Part shown: one piece after another, positions 35,752 through 44,935 of the stretch
How the letters are laid out: each line of letters opens with the position of its first letter
Numbering within the stretch: position 1 is the stretch's first letter
Assembly: GCF_014651875.1 (NCBI RefSeq)
Contig: NZ_BMXS01000029.1
Span: 1 to 52,103, forward strand
Direction: 5' to 3'
Source: Litchfieldella qijiaojingensis
Lineage (GTDB): Bacteria; Pseudomonadota; Gammaproteobacteria; Pseudomonadales; Halomonadaceae
DNA length: 52,103 nt
Program-made: the position numbers and the translations under genes
The notes under the pieces: generated by a model
Seen by the model: only the letters and a program-made list of their open reading frames with translations
The model's database searches: none
What the model was told of the DNA's origin: nothing

Positions 35752-37221
35752 TTAGCCGGCACGATAGTTCGGGGCTTCTTTCGTGATCTGCACATCGTGA
35801 ACATGCGATTCGGCGAAGCCGGCGCCGGTGATCTGCACGAATTCCGGCTTGGTACGCATCTCCTGGATGCTGCGGCAGCCGGTGTAGCCCATCGAGGCGC
35901 GCAGGCCACCTATCAACTGGTGGACGATGGCGCTCATCACGCCCTTGTAGGGCACGCGGCCTTCGATGCCTTCCGGTACCAGCTTCTCGGCGCCTTCGCT
36001 CTTGTCCTGGAAATAGCGGTCGGCGGAGCCCTGGCTCTGAGCCATGGCACCCATCGAGCCCATGCCGCGATAGGCCTTGTAGGTACGGCCCTGGTAGAGT
36101 TCGATCTCGCCCGGGGCTTCCTCGGTACCGGCCAGCAGGCCGCCGATCATCACGCAACTGGCACCGGCGGCAATGGCCTTGGCCAGGTCGCCGGAGAAGC
36201 GGATGCCGCCGTCGGCGATCAGCGGAACGTCATATTCCTTGAGCGCTTCGGCGACGTTGGCCACTGCGGTGATCTGCGGTACGCCCACGCCAGCCACCAC
36301 GCGAGTGGTGCAGATGGAACCGGGGCCGATGCCGACCTTGACGCCATCGGCGCCGGCTTCGGCCAGCGCCCTGGCGGCTTCGGCGGTGGCGATGTTGCCA
36401 CCGATCACCTGCACGTCAGGGAAGTGTTCCTTGACCCACGCCACGCGGTCGATCACGCCCTTGGAGTGACCGTGAGCGGTGTCGACTACGATGGCGTCGA
36501 CCCCGGCTTCGACCAGTGCCGCGACGCGCTCGGGCGTTTCGGGGCCGGTGCCCACGGCGGCGCCGACCAGCAAGCGGCCGTCGCTGTCCTTGGCGGCGTT
36601 GGGGTAGGTCCTGGCCTTCTCGATGTCACGCACCGTGACCAGGCCCTGCAGGCGGAAGGCGTCGTCGACGATCAGGATCTTCTCGATGCGGTTTTCCTGC
36701 AGCTTGGCCTTGATCACGTCGAGCGAGGTGCCGACCGGCACGGTGACCAGCTTCTCACGCGGCGTCATGATCGCTTCGACGCTGTCGCTGTGGTCGGGCT
36801 GGAAGCGCATGTCGCGGCCGGTGACGATGCCCACCAGGGTCTCGCCTTCTACGACCGGGAAGCCGGAATAGCCGTATTCGTCGGCCATTGTCAGCAGGTC
36901 CTGCAACTTGGCCTTGGGACCTACGGTCACCGGGTCCTTGACGATCACACTCTCGTGTTTCTTGACCTTGCGCACCTCGGCGGCCTGGCTGGCGATGGTC
37001 ATGTTCTTGTGGATGATGCCGATGCCGCCTTCCTGGGCCATGGCGATGGCCAGGCGCGCTTCGGTGACGGTATCCATGGCCGAGGAAACGAGCGGGATGT
37101 TGAGTTCGAGATTGCGGGTCAGGCGGGATTTGAGGCTGACATCCTTGGGCAGAACGTCGGAATAGCCGGGAACAAGTAATACGTCATCGAACGTAAGAGC
37201 TTCTTGCGCCATACGTAACAT
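35752..37221 (-). CDS. guaB: Inosine-5'-monophosphate dehydrogenase
   Basis: A 489-residue IMP dehydrogenase, the NAD-dependent first step from IMP to XMP. The TIM-barrel catalytic Cys lies in GPGSICTTR, the flap in [21 protein letters not shown], and a tandem CBS pair in about residues 95-205 ([30 protein letters not shown]). ATG 37221 gives the conserved [21 protein letters not shown]; a start at 37236 would add five residues. It is first in the guaB-guaA pair and has a good promoter upstream. A broken copy of its 5' end lies near 43.7 kb. Confidence 0.97.
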   Translation of the reverse strand: MLRMAQEALTFDDVLLVPGYSDVLPKDVSLKSRLTRNLELNIPLVSSAMDTVTEARLAIAMAQEGGIGIIHKNMTIASQAAEVRKVKKHESVIVKDPVTVGPKAKLQDLLTMADEYGYSGFPVVEGETLVGIVTGRDMRFQPDHSDSVEAIMTPREKLVTVPVGTSLDVIKAKLQENRIEKILIVDDAFRLQGLVTVRDIEKARTYPNAAKDSDGRLLVGAAVGTGPETPERVAALVEAGVDAIVVDTAHGHSKGVIDRVAWVKEHFPDVQVIGGNIATAEAARALAEAGADGVKVGIGPGSICTTRVVAGVGVPQITAVANVAEALKEYDVPLIADGGIRFSGDLAKAIAAGASCVMIGGLLAGTEEAPGEIELYQGRTYKAYRGMGSMGAMAQSQGSADRYFQDKSEGAEKLVPEGIEGRVPYKGVMSAIVHQLIGGLRASMGYTGCRSIQEMRTKPEFVQITGAGFAESHVHDVQITKEAPNYRAG

Positions 37222-37278
37222 ATCGGCAACACCCATTGAACTGATGGAGGACGGGGGCGTGGAGGAAGTTAATCAACC

Positions 37279-37308
37279 ATTATAACGGCTATGTGGCCGG
37301 GCCGACAA
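37279..37308 (-). promoter_or_regulatory. Sigma-70 promoter of guaB
   Basis: On the minus strand a TTGTCG -35 (37303-37308) and a perfect TATAAT -10 (37279-37284) are separated by 18 bp, about 60 bp upstream of the guaB start. The copy of this region at 43.8 kb keeps TTATAA with changes. Confidence 0.75.
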
Positions 37309-37345
37309 TCGGGGGAACGAAACGAGTGGCGTGTTCCCCTTTCGC

Positions 37346-38374
37346 CTAGCGCCGCTCGAACTCACGCTGCCACCTTGCCATGAAGGCATCGCGGCGTTGG
37401 GGATCGACGAAGGCCAGCAGCGACGCATTGATCGGGATGGGATAGAGGCGCTCGCCGACCTGGTCGCGCAGGCGCTGCGCGGTGTAGGGGCCGATCACGT
37501 CGGGGCGCACGCTGAACAGCGGCGTTTCACCCGCGATCACCCGCTGGCCATCGCGGCTGAGCAGGAAGTCGAGGAATTCCCGGGCTGCGCCTGGGTTCGG
37601 TGCATCGCGATGGATGAAGGCCATGCGCATCATCACCAGCGAATAGTCCTGGGGCACCTGGACGATCACCTCGGGATGCTCCTGGGCCCACACCATGGCG
37701 TAGGAGCCGAGCAGGTTGTAGCCCAGCCAGTAGCGTCCTTCACTGATGCCCTCGAGCATGGCTCGGGTGTTGGCTTCCAGCACGGCGTCGGCGTTGCCCA
37801 TGGCAGCCACCAGGTCCCAGAAACGGGTGGTGTAGCGGGCATCCTGCTGGAACAGGGTATAACCCACGCCGCTGCGCGAGGGGGAATAGGTTGTCACCCG
37901 GCCGCGCAGCAGCTCCAACTGCTCGGTCAACAGGGTATGCAGGTCGGCATGGGTGGCCGGCGGCATCATATGGCGCGACAGGTCGAGGCGATAAGCCATG
38001 ACGATCGGCTCGAAGGTGAAGCCGAACACCTCGTCACGCCACTTGGCCCATTCCGGCCAGCCACGCGCTTCGGCTGAATCCAATCGCCGCGCATAGCCTT
38101 CGTTGACGCGCGCCATCTGCCACGGCATGGCCGAACTGATGACCACGTCCGGCGCCGGGTCGGCCTCGGCGATGCGCTCGTCGACCTCCAGGGTGGAGCG
38201 GTCGCGGAAGTCCAGGGCGATGTCGGGATGCGCTTGCTCGAAGGCCTCCAACAGCGGCGCGACTACTTCCCTGTCGAGTGCCGCCTCAACCACCAGCGGG
38301 ATCGCGGCCCAGCCCGAGGCCGGCGCCAGCAACAGAGTCGCAAATGCGAGCGTGCGCAAGCGTCGGGCTATCAT
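37346..38374 (-). CDS. Periplasmic solute-binding protein encoded with tctDE
   Basis: A 342-residue ABC-type periplasmic binding protein. A signal peptide (LRTLAFATLLLAPASGWA) is followed by LVVEAALDREVVAPLLEAFE and DVVISSAMPWQMARVNEG, of the iron/spermidine-type binding class. The conserved RDAPNPGAAREFLDFLLSRDG and a substrate-loop GYNLLGSYAMVWAQEHP are visible. No permease or ATPase accompanies it. It starts inside the tctE stop (ATGA overlap), with AGGAGGA at good spacing. The position suggests it presents a ligand to the sensor kinase TctE rather than feeding transport. Confidence 0.82.
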   Translation of the reverse strand: MIARRLRTLAFATLLLAPASGWAAIPLVVEAALDREVVAPLLEAFEQAHPDIALDFRDRSTLEVDERIAEADPAPDVVISSAMPWQMARVNEGYARRLDSAEARGWPEWAKWRDEVFGFTFEPIVMAYRLDLSRHMMPPATHADLHTLLTEQLELLRGRVTTYSPSRSGVGYTLFQQDARYTTRFWDLVAAMGNADAVLEANTRAMLEGISEGRYWLGYNLLGSYAMVWAQEHPEVIVQVPQDYSLVMMRMAFIHRDAPNPGAAREFLDFLLSRDGQRVIAGETPLFSVRPDVIGPYTAQRLRDQVGERLYPIPINASLLAFVDPQRRDAFMARWQREFERR

Positions 38375-39774
38375 GGCGTGTCCTCCTGAGATGCCAAAGG
38401 AAAATAAAGGCTGACCCTGAGCCCGCATGGCGTATGCGGCGCCATATTCAGGCGAGCATCGTGACGCCGGGCGATGGAGTCGACGATCGCCAGCCCCAGG
38501 CCGGAACCGTGGGTGTCCTGACGCCCGCCGCGCTCGAAGGGATGGTGCAGGCGCTCCAGCACCTCCGGGGCCACGCCGGGGCCGTCGTCCTCGATGAACA
38601 GCTCCACTTCGTCGACATGCCGTACCAGACCCAGGGTGATCATGCTGCCCGGTGGCGTGTAGCGCAGTGCATTGTCGATCAGGTTGCCCAGCAGTTCGCG
38701 TAGCGCCCACGGCTCGCCGTGGATGAACAGCGGCGTGCTAGGCAGTTTGGCCAGCCCCAGGTCGTGATCCTCGGCGACATCGCGCTCGGCCCACTCGAAC
38801 ACGGTCTCGCGCAGCAGCGTCGCCAGGTCGAGCCGGCGCATCTCGCTGCCATCGGCAACGTGGCGTAGCCGTGCCAGGCTCAACAGTTGGTTCGCCAGAC
38901 GGCTGGTACGTTCGGCCCCGTCGTGGACCGCCGCCAGCGCCCGGCGCCATTCGTCGGGCTGGGTACTCTTCAGGGCCAGTTCGCTGGTGCTCTGCAGCCC
39001 AGCGAGCGGGGTCTTGAGCTGGTGGCTGGCATCGGCGGTGAAGCGCAACAGCGCATCGCGGCTCTCGCGCTGGCGGGCAAACAGGGTGTCGAGGGTTTCG
39101 GCCAGCTCGCGCAGTTCCTCCGGCACCCGGGCGTCGAATGGACGCATGTCGTCGGCCTCGCGCTGGCGCAGCAGTTGGCGCAGCCGGCGCATGGGGTTCA
39201 ATGCCACGCGCATCGCCAGCAGCATCAACAGCCCCGCCAGCAGCACCATGACCAGGAAACGGGTCACCGCGCGCTCGAACAGTTCGCCGGTGAGTGCCTG
39301 GCGTCCGGCCAGGGTGTGGCCGACCCAGATCTGCACCGGGTCCTGGGTTTCCCAGCCGGCCGAATCGAACTCCCGCCCATGCAGGCGCCAGCCGGCGCCG
39401 AGGTTGTCGGCATCCGTCCACACCGGATGCTCGTCGACTTGCTTGCGCCAGTCGGCCTGAATGGGGAAATCCAGGTTGGCCGAGACCCGCTGCCCGTCGG
39501 CATCGAGCACCGCGTAGAAGACCCGCTCCTGGTGGCGGGTGGCAAGAATCTGCAACGCCGCGGCGGGAATTTCCACCACCGGCTGGCCCTCCTGCCATTG
39601 CACGGCCTCGGCGATGGTCAGTGCCGCGGACTCGAGCTGGCTATCGTAGGCACGCTCGGCGGCACGCTGGGAGCTGAGATAGGCCTCGATCAGCAACAGC
39701 GCGCCCAGTGCGCTCACGGTGACCAGCAACCATACCGCCAAGCGCGATTTCAGGGTGCCGTCGACCTCGATCAC
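38371..39774 (-). CDS. tctE: Sensor histidine kinase TctE
   Basis: A 467-residue inner-membrane sensor kinase. TM1 lies near residues 13-31, a periplasmic sensing domain of about 130 residues follows, and TM2 (FLVMVLLAGLLMLLAMRV) lies near 173-190. Next come HAMP, the phosphorylated H251 in ASHQLKTPLAGL, and the ATP-binding NLIDNALRYTP, EDDGPGV and GSGLGLAIV. The start is a GTG at 39774 overlapping the tctD stop by 4 bp. It would respond to extracellular tri- or dicarboxylates with TctD and activate the divergent tctCBA operon. Confidence 0.9.
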   Translation of the reverse strand: MIEVDGTLKSRLAVWLLVTVSALGALLLIEAYLSSQRAAERAYDSQLESAALTIAEAVQWQEGQPVVEIPAAALQILATRHQERVFYAVLDADGQRVSANLDFPIQADWRKQVDEHPVWTDADNLGAGWRLHGREFDSAGWETQDPVQIWVGHTLAGRQALTGELFERAVTRFLVMVLLAGLLMLLAMRVALNPMRRLRQLLRQREADDMRPFDARVPEELRELAETLDTLFARQRESRDALLRFTADASHQLKTPLAGLQSTSELALKSTQPDEWRRALAAVHDGAERTSRLANQLLSLARLRHVADGSEMRRLDLATLLRETVFEWAERDVAEDHDLGLAKLPSTPLFIHGEPWALRELLGNLIDNALRYTPPGSMITLGLVRHVDEVELFIEDDGPGVAPEVLERLHHPFERGGRQDTHGSGLGLAIVDSIARRHDARLNMAPHTPCGLRVSLYFPLASQEDTP

Positions 39775-40439
39775 GGCTTGTCTTCCTCGAGCCGATAGCC
39801 GAGGCCACGGAAGGTGCGGATGCGCAGCCCACTGCCCTGCAAGCGCTTGCGCAGGCGGCTGATGTAGACCTCCAGAGCATTTGAACCTACCTCGCCGAAA
39901 CCGAACAGCCGGTTCTCGAGCATCTCGCGCGGGGTGATGCTGCCGGCATGCAGCAACAGGCCTTCCAGCAGGCGCAGCTCGCGACGCGGCAGGTCGAGCG
40001 CTTCGCCGTTCAGCGCGGCAACCCCCGAAGCCGGGTCGAAACACAGTGCGCCCAAGCTCAGGCGGTTGTCGGTGCGTTGCTGGCTGCGCCGCAGCAGGGC
40101 ACGCACCCGCGCCTCGAGTTCGGCAAGCGAGAACGGCTTGGCCAGGTAGTCGTCGGCACCCAGGTCGAGCCCGCGAACCCGGTCATCGATGCCATCGCGC
40201 GCGGTGAGGATCAGCACCGGCGTGGTGTCGCCGCGCTCGCGCAGTTCGCCGAGCAGCGTCAGCCCATCGCCGTCGGGCAGCCCCAAGTCGAGCAGGATCA
40301 GGTCGAAGCGGTCGTGACGCAGCGCCGCGCTGGCTTCGACATAGCGCGTAAAGGCTTCGACGGTGTTGCCCAGCGGGGTCAGGGCCTGGTTCAGCGAGCG
40401 GGCGATGAGCGGATCATCTTCGACGACGAGCAGACGCAT
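39771..40439 (-). CDS. tctD: Response regulator TctD (OmpR/PhoB class)
   Basis: A 222-residue regulator. The receiver domain has acidic VVEDD near residues 5-9 and the phospho-acceptor D51 in LILLDLGLPDGDG; KPFSLAELEARV links to a C-terminal winged-helix domain (EVYISRLRKRLQG, RTFRGLGYRLE). It is the first gene of tctD-tctE-binding protein. The 141-bp gap to the divergent tctC start (40440-40580) is the natural place for its operators, but no clear direct repeat stands out there. Confidence 0.93.
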   Translation of the reverse strand: MRLLVVEDDPLIARSLNQALTPLGNTVEAFTRYVEASAALRHDRFDLILLDLGLPDGDGLTLLGELRERGDTTPVLILTARDGIDDRVRGLDLGADDYLAKPFSLAELEARVRALLRRSQQRTDNRLSLGALCFDPASGVAALNGEALDLPRRELRLLEGLLLHAGSITPREMLENRLFGFGEVGSNALEVYISRLRKRLQGSGLRIRTFRGLGYRLEEDKP

Positions 40440-40580
40440 ACGACCAAAGTCTCATGAGGCGGTGACGAGATGACAGGTTGATGAAAGGTTGCGCGCCTAG
40501 CATGCCGTTGTGTCATCCACAGCGATGGCAGGCGGGGGAATTCCTCCCTCGTAACCAGAACAAGAGAACAGGAGTTCGCC

Positions 40581-41567
40581 ATGAAGATCAACAAGGCTTT
40601 CCGTCACTGCTCTGGCCTGGCCCTGCTGGGCGGCTTGCTGCTTGCCGGCGGCGCACATGCCCAATCCGATTCCACCGAGTGTATCGCCCCGGCCAAACCG
40701 GGTGGCGGCTACGACCTGACCTGTCGCCTGGCGGCCAATGGCCTGCAGGAGACCGGGCTGATCGATAAGCCGATGGTCGTCAGCTACATGCCCGGCGGTA
40801 TCGGCGCCGTGGCCTACAACCATGTCAACGGCGTGCGCAAGGACGATCCCAACCTGATCGTGGCGGCCAGCACCGGCGCGGCGGTCAACCTGGCACTGGG
40901 CAAGTTCGGCCAGTACGACGCCACCGAGGTCCGTTGGCTTGGCGCCTTGGGTGTCGACTACGGCGCCATCGTGGTCAACGCTGATGCTCCCTGGCAGAAC
41001 CTCGACGAGCTGATGGCCGACCTGCGCGACAACCCGGGCGAGATCGCCTTCGGCGCCGGCGGCACGATCGGCAGCCAGGACTGGATGAAGGCGGCGCTGA
41101 CCGCCAAGGCCGCCGACATCTCACCGAAGAGCCTGCGTTATGTCGCCTTCGAAGGCGGTGGCGAGGCACTGGCGGCGCTGCTCGGCGACCATATCCAGGT
41201 CTTCACCGGCGACCTCTCCGAGCTCAAGTCGCAGCTCGAAAGCGGCAAGATCCGCGTGCTGGCGGCGCTCTCCGAAGAGCGCATGAACGGGCCCTACGCC
41301 GAGATCCCCACCGCCGCCGAGCAGGGCTACGACGTGCAGTGGCCGATCTGGCGCGGTTACTACATGGGCCCCAATGTTGACGACGAGGCCTACTACACCT
41401 GGGTCCAGCGGCTCACCGAGCTGTCCGAGGATCCGGAGTTCGCCGAGCTGCGCGAAGCGCGCGGGCTGTTCCCGATGTCGCGTTTCGGCCCCGACTTCGA
41501 CGGCTATGTCCAGGAACAGGTCGGAGAATTCAAGGCGCTGGCAGATGAAGTAGGTCTGCGCCAATGA
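40581..41567 (+). CDS. tctC: Tripartite tricarboxylate transporter substrate-binding protein TctC
   Basis: A 328-residue periplasmic protein. A signal peptide is followed by CIAPAKPGGGYDLTCRLAA, the conserved ligand-loop of the TctC family, and AASTGAAVNLALGKFGQYD. GGGEALAALLGDHIQVFTGDL is the second family hallmark. It would capture citrate or a similar acid for TctAB. The ribosome site AACAGGAG precedes ATG 40581. The stop overlaps tctB by 4 bp. Confidence 0.93.
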   Translation: MKINKAFRHCSGLALLGGLLLAGGAHAQSDSTECIAPAKPGGGYDLTCRLAANGLQETGLIDKPMVVSYMPGGIGAVAYNHVNGVRKDDPNLIVAASTGAAVNLALGKFGQYDATEVRWLGALGVDYGAIVVNADAPWQNLDELMADLRDNPGEIAFGAGGTIGSQDWMKAALTAKAADISPKSLRYVAFEGGGEALAALLGDHIQVFTGDLSELKSQLESGKIRVLAALSEERMNGPYAEIPTAAEQGYDVQWPIWRGYYMGPNVDDEAYYTWVQRLTELSEDPEFAELREARGLFPMSRFGPDFDGYVQEQVGEFKALADEVGLRQ

Positions 41568-42013
41568 AGCTTGCCGCCGACCGATGGTTGGGCGTCTTCC
41601 TGATCGGTCTGGCGGCGTTCGTCGCCGTCCAGGCCGTCAGGCTGGAGGTGCCCTTCAGCTACGATCCCGTGGGGCCCAAGGCCTTTCCGCTGATCCTGTC
41701 GCTCCTGCTGGCTGCCCTGTCGCTGGTGCTGGTGTTCAAGCCCGGCGCCAACGGCCACTGGCCGAACCGTGCCCTGGCCGTGAAGCTACTGGCGGTGCTC
41801 GGCGTGCTGCTGCTTTACGCGCTGCTGTTCACGCGCCTTGGCTTCGTCGCTATGTCGCTGCTGGCGATAACCGCCCTGGCGCGGATCTTCGCCGCTTCCT
41901 GGGGCAAGGCGCTACTGACCGGCGTGTTGATGGCCATGGGCAGCTATTTCCTGTTCACCCATGGGCTTGGGATCTCCCTGCCCGGCGGTTACTGGCTGGA
42001 CGGCTTGGTCTAG
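41564..42013 (+). CDS. tctB: Tripartite tricarboxylate transporter small subunit TctB
   Basis: A 149-residue membrane protein with four predicted helices (WLGVFLIGLAAFVAVQAV; ALPLILSLLLAALSLVLVF-like; LLAVLGVLLLYALLFTRLGF; ALLTGVLMAMGSYFLFT). This is the usual size and layout of TctB. It starts inside the tctC stop and is followed 18 bp later by tctA. It forms the permease with TctA. Confidence 0.9.
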   Translation: MKLAADRWLGVFLIGLAAFVAVQAVRLEVPFSYDPVGPKAFPLILSLLLAALSLVLVFKPGANGHWPNRALAVKLLAVLGVLLLYALLFTRLGFVAMSLLAITALARIFAASWGKALLTGVLMAMGSYFLFTHGLGISLPGGYWLDGLV

Positions 42014-42031
42014 GTCTAGAGGAACGCCATT

Positions 42032-43561
42032 ATGTTCGATTTCCTGATCCAGGGCTTCGGCGTCGCGCTGAGCCCGCTCAACCTGGGGCTGGCCTTCCTC
42101 GGCGCCCTGCTCGGCACATTGTTCGGCGCCCTGCCGGGCATCGGCCCGATCAACGGCATCGCTATCCTCATGCCGCTGGCCTACACCCTGGGCCTGCCGG
42201 CCGAGTCGGCACTGATCCTGCTCGCCGGCATCTATACCGGGGCCGAGTACGGCGGGCGCATGTCGAGCATCCTGCTCAACGTGCCGGGCGACGCCGGCGC
42301 GGTGATGACCACCCTGGATGGCCACCCGCTGGCCAAGAAAGGGCTCGCCGGGCCGGCGCTGGGTCTGTCGGCGGTCAGTTCCTTCGTCGGTGCGACCATT
42401 GCCATCCTGGGCCTGACGCTGTTCGCGCCGTTGCTGGCCGAGGTCGCGGTGATGTTCGGCCCCGCCGAATTCTTCGCCCTGATGGTGTTTGCCTTCGCCT
42501 CGATGTCGGTGATGATGGGCAAGGACCCGACCAAGACCGCCATCGGCGCGGTGCTCGGCGTGCTGATCGGCACCATCGGCGTCGATTCCGGCACCGGGGT
42601 ACTGCGCTACACCTTCGGCATGCCCGAGCTCTATGACGGCATCGACTTCGTGGTGATGATCATCGGGCTGTTCGCCATCAGCGAGATCCTGCTGATGCTC
42701 GAACATGCCAACCGCAAGGATTCCGACGGCGACATTCCTCCGCTGGGGCGGGTATTCGTCAGCCTCAAGGAAGTGCTGTACTGCAAGGGCGCCATGCTGC
42801 GCTCGGGGCTGATCGGCTTCATCATCGGCGTGCTGCCCGGTACCGGGGCTTCAGTGGCCGGCGCGGTGTCCTACACCACCGAGAAGCGCCTCTCCGACAA
42901 GGAAGGTACCTTCGGCACCGGCGACATGCGCGGCCTGGCAGCGCCGGAGGCGGCCAACAACGCCTCGGCGGCGGGCTCCTTCGTGCCGATGCTGACCCTG
43001 GGCATTCCCGGCTCCGGCACCACTGCCGTGCTGCTCGGTGCGCTGATGCTCTACAACATCACCCCGGGACCGATGATGTTCAGCGAGCGCCCCGAAGTGG
43101 CTGGCGGCCTGATCGCCTCGCTGTACATCGGCAACCTGGTGCTGCTGGCGCTGAACCTGCCGCTCGCTGGGGTGTTCGCCCGGGTGCTGACCATCCCGCG
43201 CTGGGTGCTGGTACCGGGCATCGCCATCCTGGCCTTCGTTGGCGTCTACCAGCTTCACTCTGACCTGACCGCCATCTACCTGATGCTGATCATCGGTGTG
43301 TTCGGTTATCTGCTGCGCAAGCTGGGCTTCTCGCTGGCCCCGGTGATCCTCGGCTACGTGCTCGGCGGGCTGATGGAGCAGAACTTGCGCCGTGCCCTGT
43401 CGATCAGCGGCGGCGATGTGGAGATCCTCTGGCGTTCGGGCATCTCGTTGGGATTGTGGATTGCCGCCGCGGCACTGCTGATACTGCCTTGGCTGCTGCC
43501 GAAGCTGATCTCGAAGCTGCAGTCCAGCAGCAAGCCACTGGAACAAGTGGAGGACGACTGA
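42032..43561 (+). CDS. tctA: Tripartite tricarboxylate transporter large permease TctA
   Basis: A 509-residue polytopic membrane protein. The family's repeated signatures are visible: GALLGTLFGALPGIGPINGIA near the start, and IIGVLPGTGASVAGAVSY and ASAAGSFVPMLTLGIPGSGTT in the second half. About 11-12 helices are expected. It ends KPLEQVEDD. A strong hairpin follows. A second copy of its last 28 codons and terminator lies at 45.2-45.34 kb. Confidence 0.94.
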   Translation: MFDFLIQGFGVALSPLNLGLAFLGALLGTLFGALPGIGPINGIAILMPLAYTLGLPAESALILLAGIYTGAEYGGRMSSILLNVPGDAGAVMTTLDGHPLAKKGLAGPALGLSAVSSFVGATIAILGLTLFAPLLAEVAVMFGPAEFFALMVFAFASMSVMMGKDPTKTAIGAVLGVLIGTIGVDSGTGVLRYTFGMPELYDGIDFVVMIIGLFAISEILLMLEHANRKDSDGDIPPLGRVFVSLKEVLYCKGAMLRSGLIGFIIGVLPGTGASVAGAVSYTTEKRLSDKEGTFGTGDMRGLAAPEAANNASAAGSFVPMLTLGIPGSGTTAVLLGALMLYNITPGPMMFSERPEVAGGLIASLYIGNLVLLALNLPLAGVFARVLTIPRWVLVPGIAILAFVGVYQLHSDLTAIYLMLIIGVFGYLLRKLGFSLAPVILGYVLGGLMEQNLRRALSISGGDVEILWRSGISLGLWIAAAALLILPWLLPKLISKLQSSSKPLEQVEDD

Positions 43562-43582
43562 TAGCGTCCACTCCCTTCACCG

Positions 43583-43612
43583 CGAGCCCGCTGTGACATC
43601 GCAGCGGGCTCG
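43583..43612 (+). terminator. Hairpin terminator after tctA
   Basis: CGAGCCCGCTG and CAGCGGGCTCG form a perfect 11-bp stem, 22 bp after the tctA stop. A nearly identical hairpin follows the tctA remnant at 45313-45342. Confidence 0.8.
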
Positions 43613-43627
43613 CCGTCTCCCCCCAAC

Positions 43628-43667
43628 GGGCTAGAGGAGAGTACAGCGCTGTGAGCAGCAGTATCAG
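43628..43667 (+). pseudogene. abrB start remnant (first six codons)
   Basis: GAGGAGAGTACAGCGCTGTG then AGCAGCAGTATCAGG matches the leader and first codons of the AbrB-family gene at 45349-45384 (AGAGGACACAGCGCTTTG, then AGCAACATCGTCAGG). The match stops where the guaB-like sequence begins, which fixes the joint between blocks at about 43667. The ribosome site has no gene to serve. Confidence 0.7.
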
Positions 43668-43850
43668 GTGCGGGTCAGGCGGGGCCGGAGGCTGACGTCC
43701 TTGGGCAGGACCTCGGAGTAGCCGGGTACGAGTAATACGTCATCGAACGTAAGAGCTTCCTGGGCCATACGTAACATAATCGGCAACACCCAGTGAGCTG
43801 GCGGGGAGGGAGTGAAGTTAATCAACCTTTATAACGACCATGGGTGGGTC
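43668..43850 (-). pseudogene. guaB: guaB 5'-end and promoter remnant
   Basis: Minus-strand sequence from start 43777 reads [20 protein letters not shown], then a variant of [16 protein letters not shown], ending after about 36 codons. Upstream leader bases and TTATAA/GTTGATTAACTTC resemble the guaB promoter at 37.24-37.3 kb. Differences are about one in eight, so it is not a fresh duplication. It is a truncated second copy with the same orientation as guaB. Confidence 0.88.
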
Positions 43851-44007
43851 ACGTCACGGGGGAAAGGCAACGGAAGCGTAGCCCGCCTACGAGCCGGCCC
43901 ATTAGAAAAGCTGGTATTACCATCAGGTTCGCCGCAGTGAACTAAAATTGATAGGCACGACCAAGGCTTCCCTCATACAACGTTCCACTCAGGAAAGGGG
44001 TGTCGAC

Positions 44008-44205
44008 ATGAACTGGGATCAGATCGAAGGCAGGTGGACAGAGCTGAAAGGCAAGGCTCGCTCGAGCTGGGGCGAGCTCACCGATGACGAGCTGGATCAG
44101 CTCCAAGGCAAACGCGACCAGCTGGTCGGCAAGTTGCAGCAGCGGTACGGCCTGGCCCGCGAAGAGGCCGAGAAGCAGGCCGATGAATGGGCCAGGAAGC
44201 TCTAA
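44008..44205 (+). CDS. CsbD-family stress protein
   Basis: A 65-residue helical protein: MNWDQIEGRWTELKGKARSS, then WGELTDDELDQLQGKRDQL, matching CsbD family proteins, small cytoplasmic proteins often induced by stress. ATG 44008 is preceded by AGGAAAGGGG. It is followed 41 bp later by the PRC-barrel gene with a perfect ribosome site, and the two may be transcribed together. The molecular role of CsbD is not established. Confidence 0.9.
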   Translation: MNWDQIEGRWTELKGKARSSWGELTDDELDQLQGKRDQLVGKLQQRYGLAREEAEKQADEWARKL

Positions 44206-44246
44206 CCCGAGTTGTTACTCGATCGACGAGCCACAGGAGGACTGCC

Positions 44247-44822
44247 ATGCACAAGCACGTACTGACCGTTGCGATTGCGGCCCTGGCTGGAAGCCTCGCC
44301 CTCGGTGCCCAGGCTGTCGAGGAGCCCGGTGCCCTCCAGGGCCTCTACGCAGCCGATGACATTCTGGGCTCCGATGTCTTTCTGGCCGACGACCCCGAGG
44401 AAGACGTCGGTAGCGTGGAAAACCTGTTGCTCGATGACGACATGCGCGTCACCGCCATCGTGGTCAAAAGTGGTGAGGTCCTGGGTATGGGCGGACGCGG
44501 GGTGGTCGTCGAAGCCGAACAGTTCCGGCTCGAAAGCGAGCTGGACGAGGCTGGCGTTGCCACGCACCGCATCTTGGTGGAAGCCACCGCCGAGGAGATG
44601 GAAGCATTTCCGGAGTACGACCGTGACTGGTGGGAACAGGCCAGGGAACAAGCTCGCGAGACCTGGGAGAAGACTCGCGAGGGTGCCGCAAGCGCCTGGC
44701 AGGGCACGCGCGAGGCCCTGACCCCCGACGAAGAGCCCACGCACGAGCCTTCCGAAGACACTGAAATCCCTGAAGAGGCTGAAGTCCCCGAAGAGGCTGA
44801 AGCGCCCGAAGACGACGCCTGA
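44247..44822 (+). CDS. Exported PRC-barrel domain protein with acidic tail
   Basis: A 191-residue protein. A signal peptide (LTVAIAALAGSLALGAQA) precedes a PRC-barrel-like domain: YAADDILGSDVFLADDPEED, then GSVENLLLDDDMRVTAIVVK. A helical WWEQAREQARETWEKTREGA follows, then a Glu/Pro-rich tail with 7-residue repeats (PEEAEVPEEAEAPED). The strong AGGAGG site lies 8 bp upstream. Periplasmic location is predicted; the role is unknown, but pairing with CsbD suggests an envelope-stress context. A perfect hairpin follows. Confidence 0.82.
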   Translation: MHKHVLTVAIAALAGSLALGAQAVEEPGALQGLYAADDILGSDVFLADDPEEDVGSVENLLLDDDMRVTAIVVKSGEVLGMGGRGVVVEAEQFRLESELDEAGVATHRILVEATAEEMEAFPEYDRDWWEQAREQARETWEKTREGAASAWQGTREALTPDEEPTHEPSEDTEIPEEAEVPEEAEAPEDDA

Positions 44823-44857
44823 TCTCCGCTGACGGGCCATCGTCCCACCACCATGAC

Positions 44858-44888
44858 ATGACGCCGAGCCGGCCAGGCTCGGCGTCAT
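44858..44888. terminator. Strong hairpin after the PRC-barrel gene
   Basis: ATGACGCCGAGCC and GGCTCGGCGTCAT form a perfect 13-bp stem with a 5-base loop, 36 bp past the stop. No T-run follows, so termination may depend on more than the hairpin. Confidence 0.75.
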
Positions 44889-44935
44889 GGGTGGGTAGCC
44901 GCCATGATAGAGTGGCGGCTCGCCCCCGTCAGGAT

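Noticed and set aside
34113-35786. 557-codon open frame opposite guaA
   Set aside because: It mirrors the codon structure of guaA on the other strand in GC-rich DNA. Its His/Gly/Asp-rich product resembles nothing, while guaA is certain.
35743-37179. 478-codon open frame opposite guaB
   Set aside because: Antisense shadow of guaB with no ribosome site and the biased composition typical of such shadows.
38738-39598. Long alternative frames over tctE
   Set aside because: Shadow frames in high-GC DNA; tctE contains every expected kinase motif.
41584-42636. Long frame overlapping tctB and tctA in another phase
   Set aside because: Arg/Pro/Gly-rich translation without motifs; the overlapping tctB and tctA are well supported.
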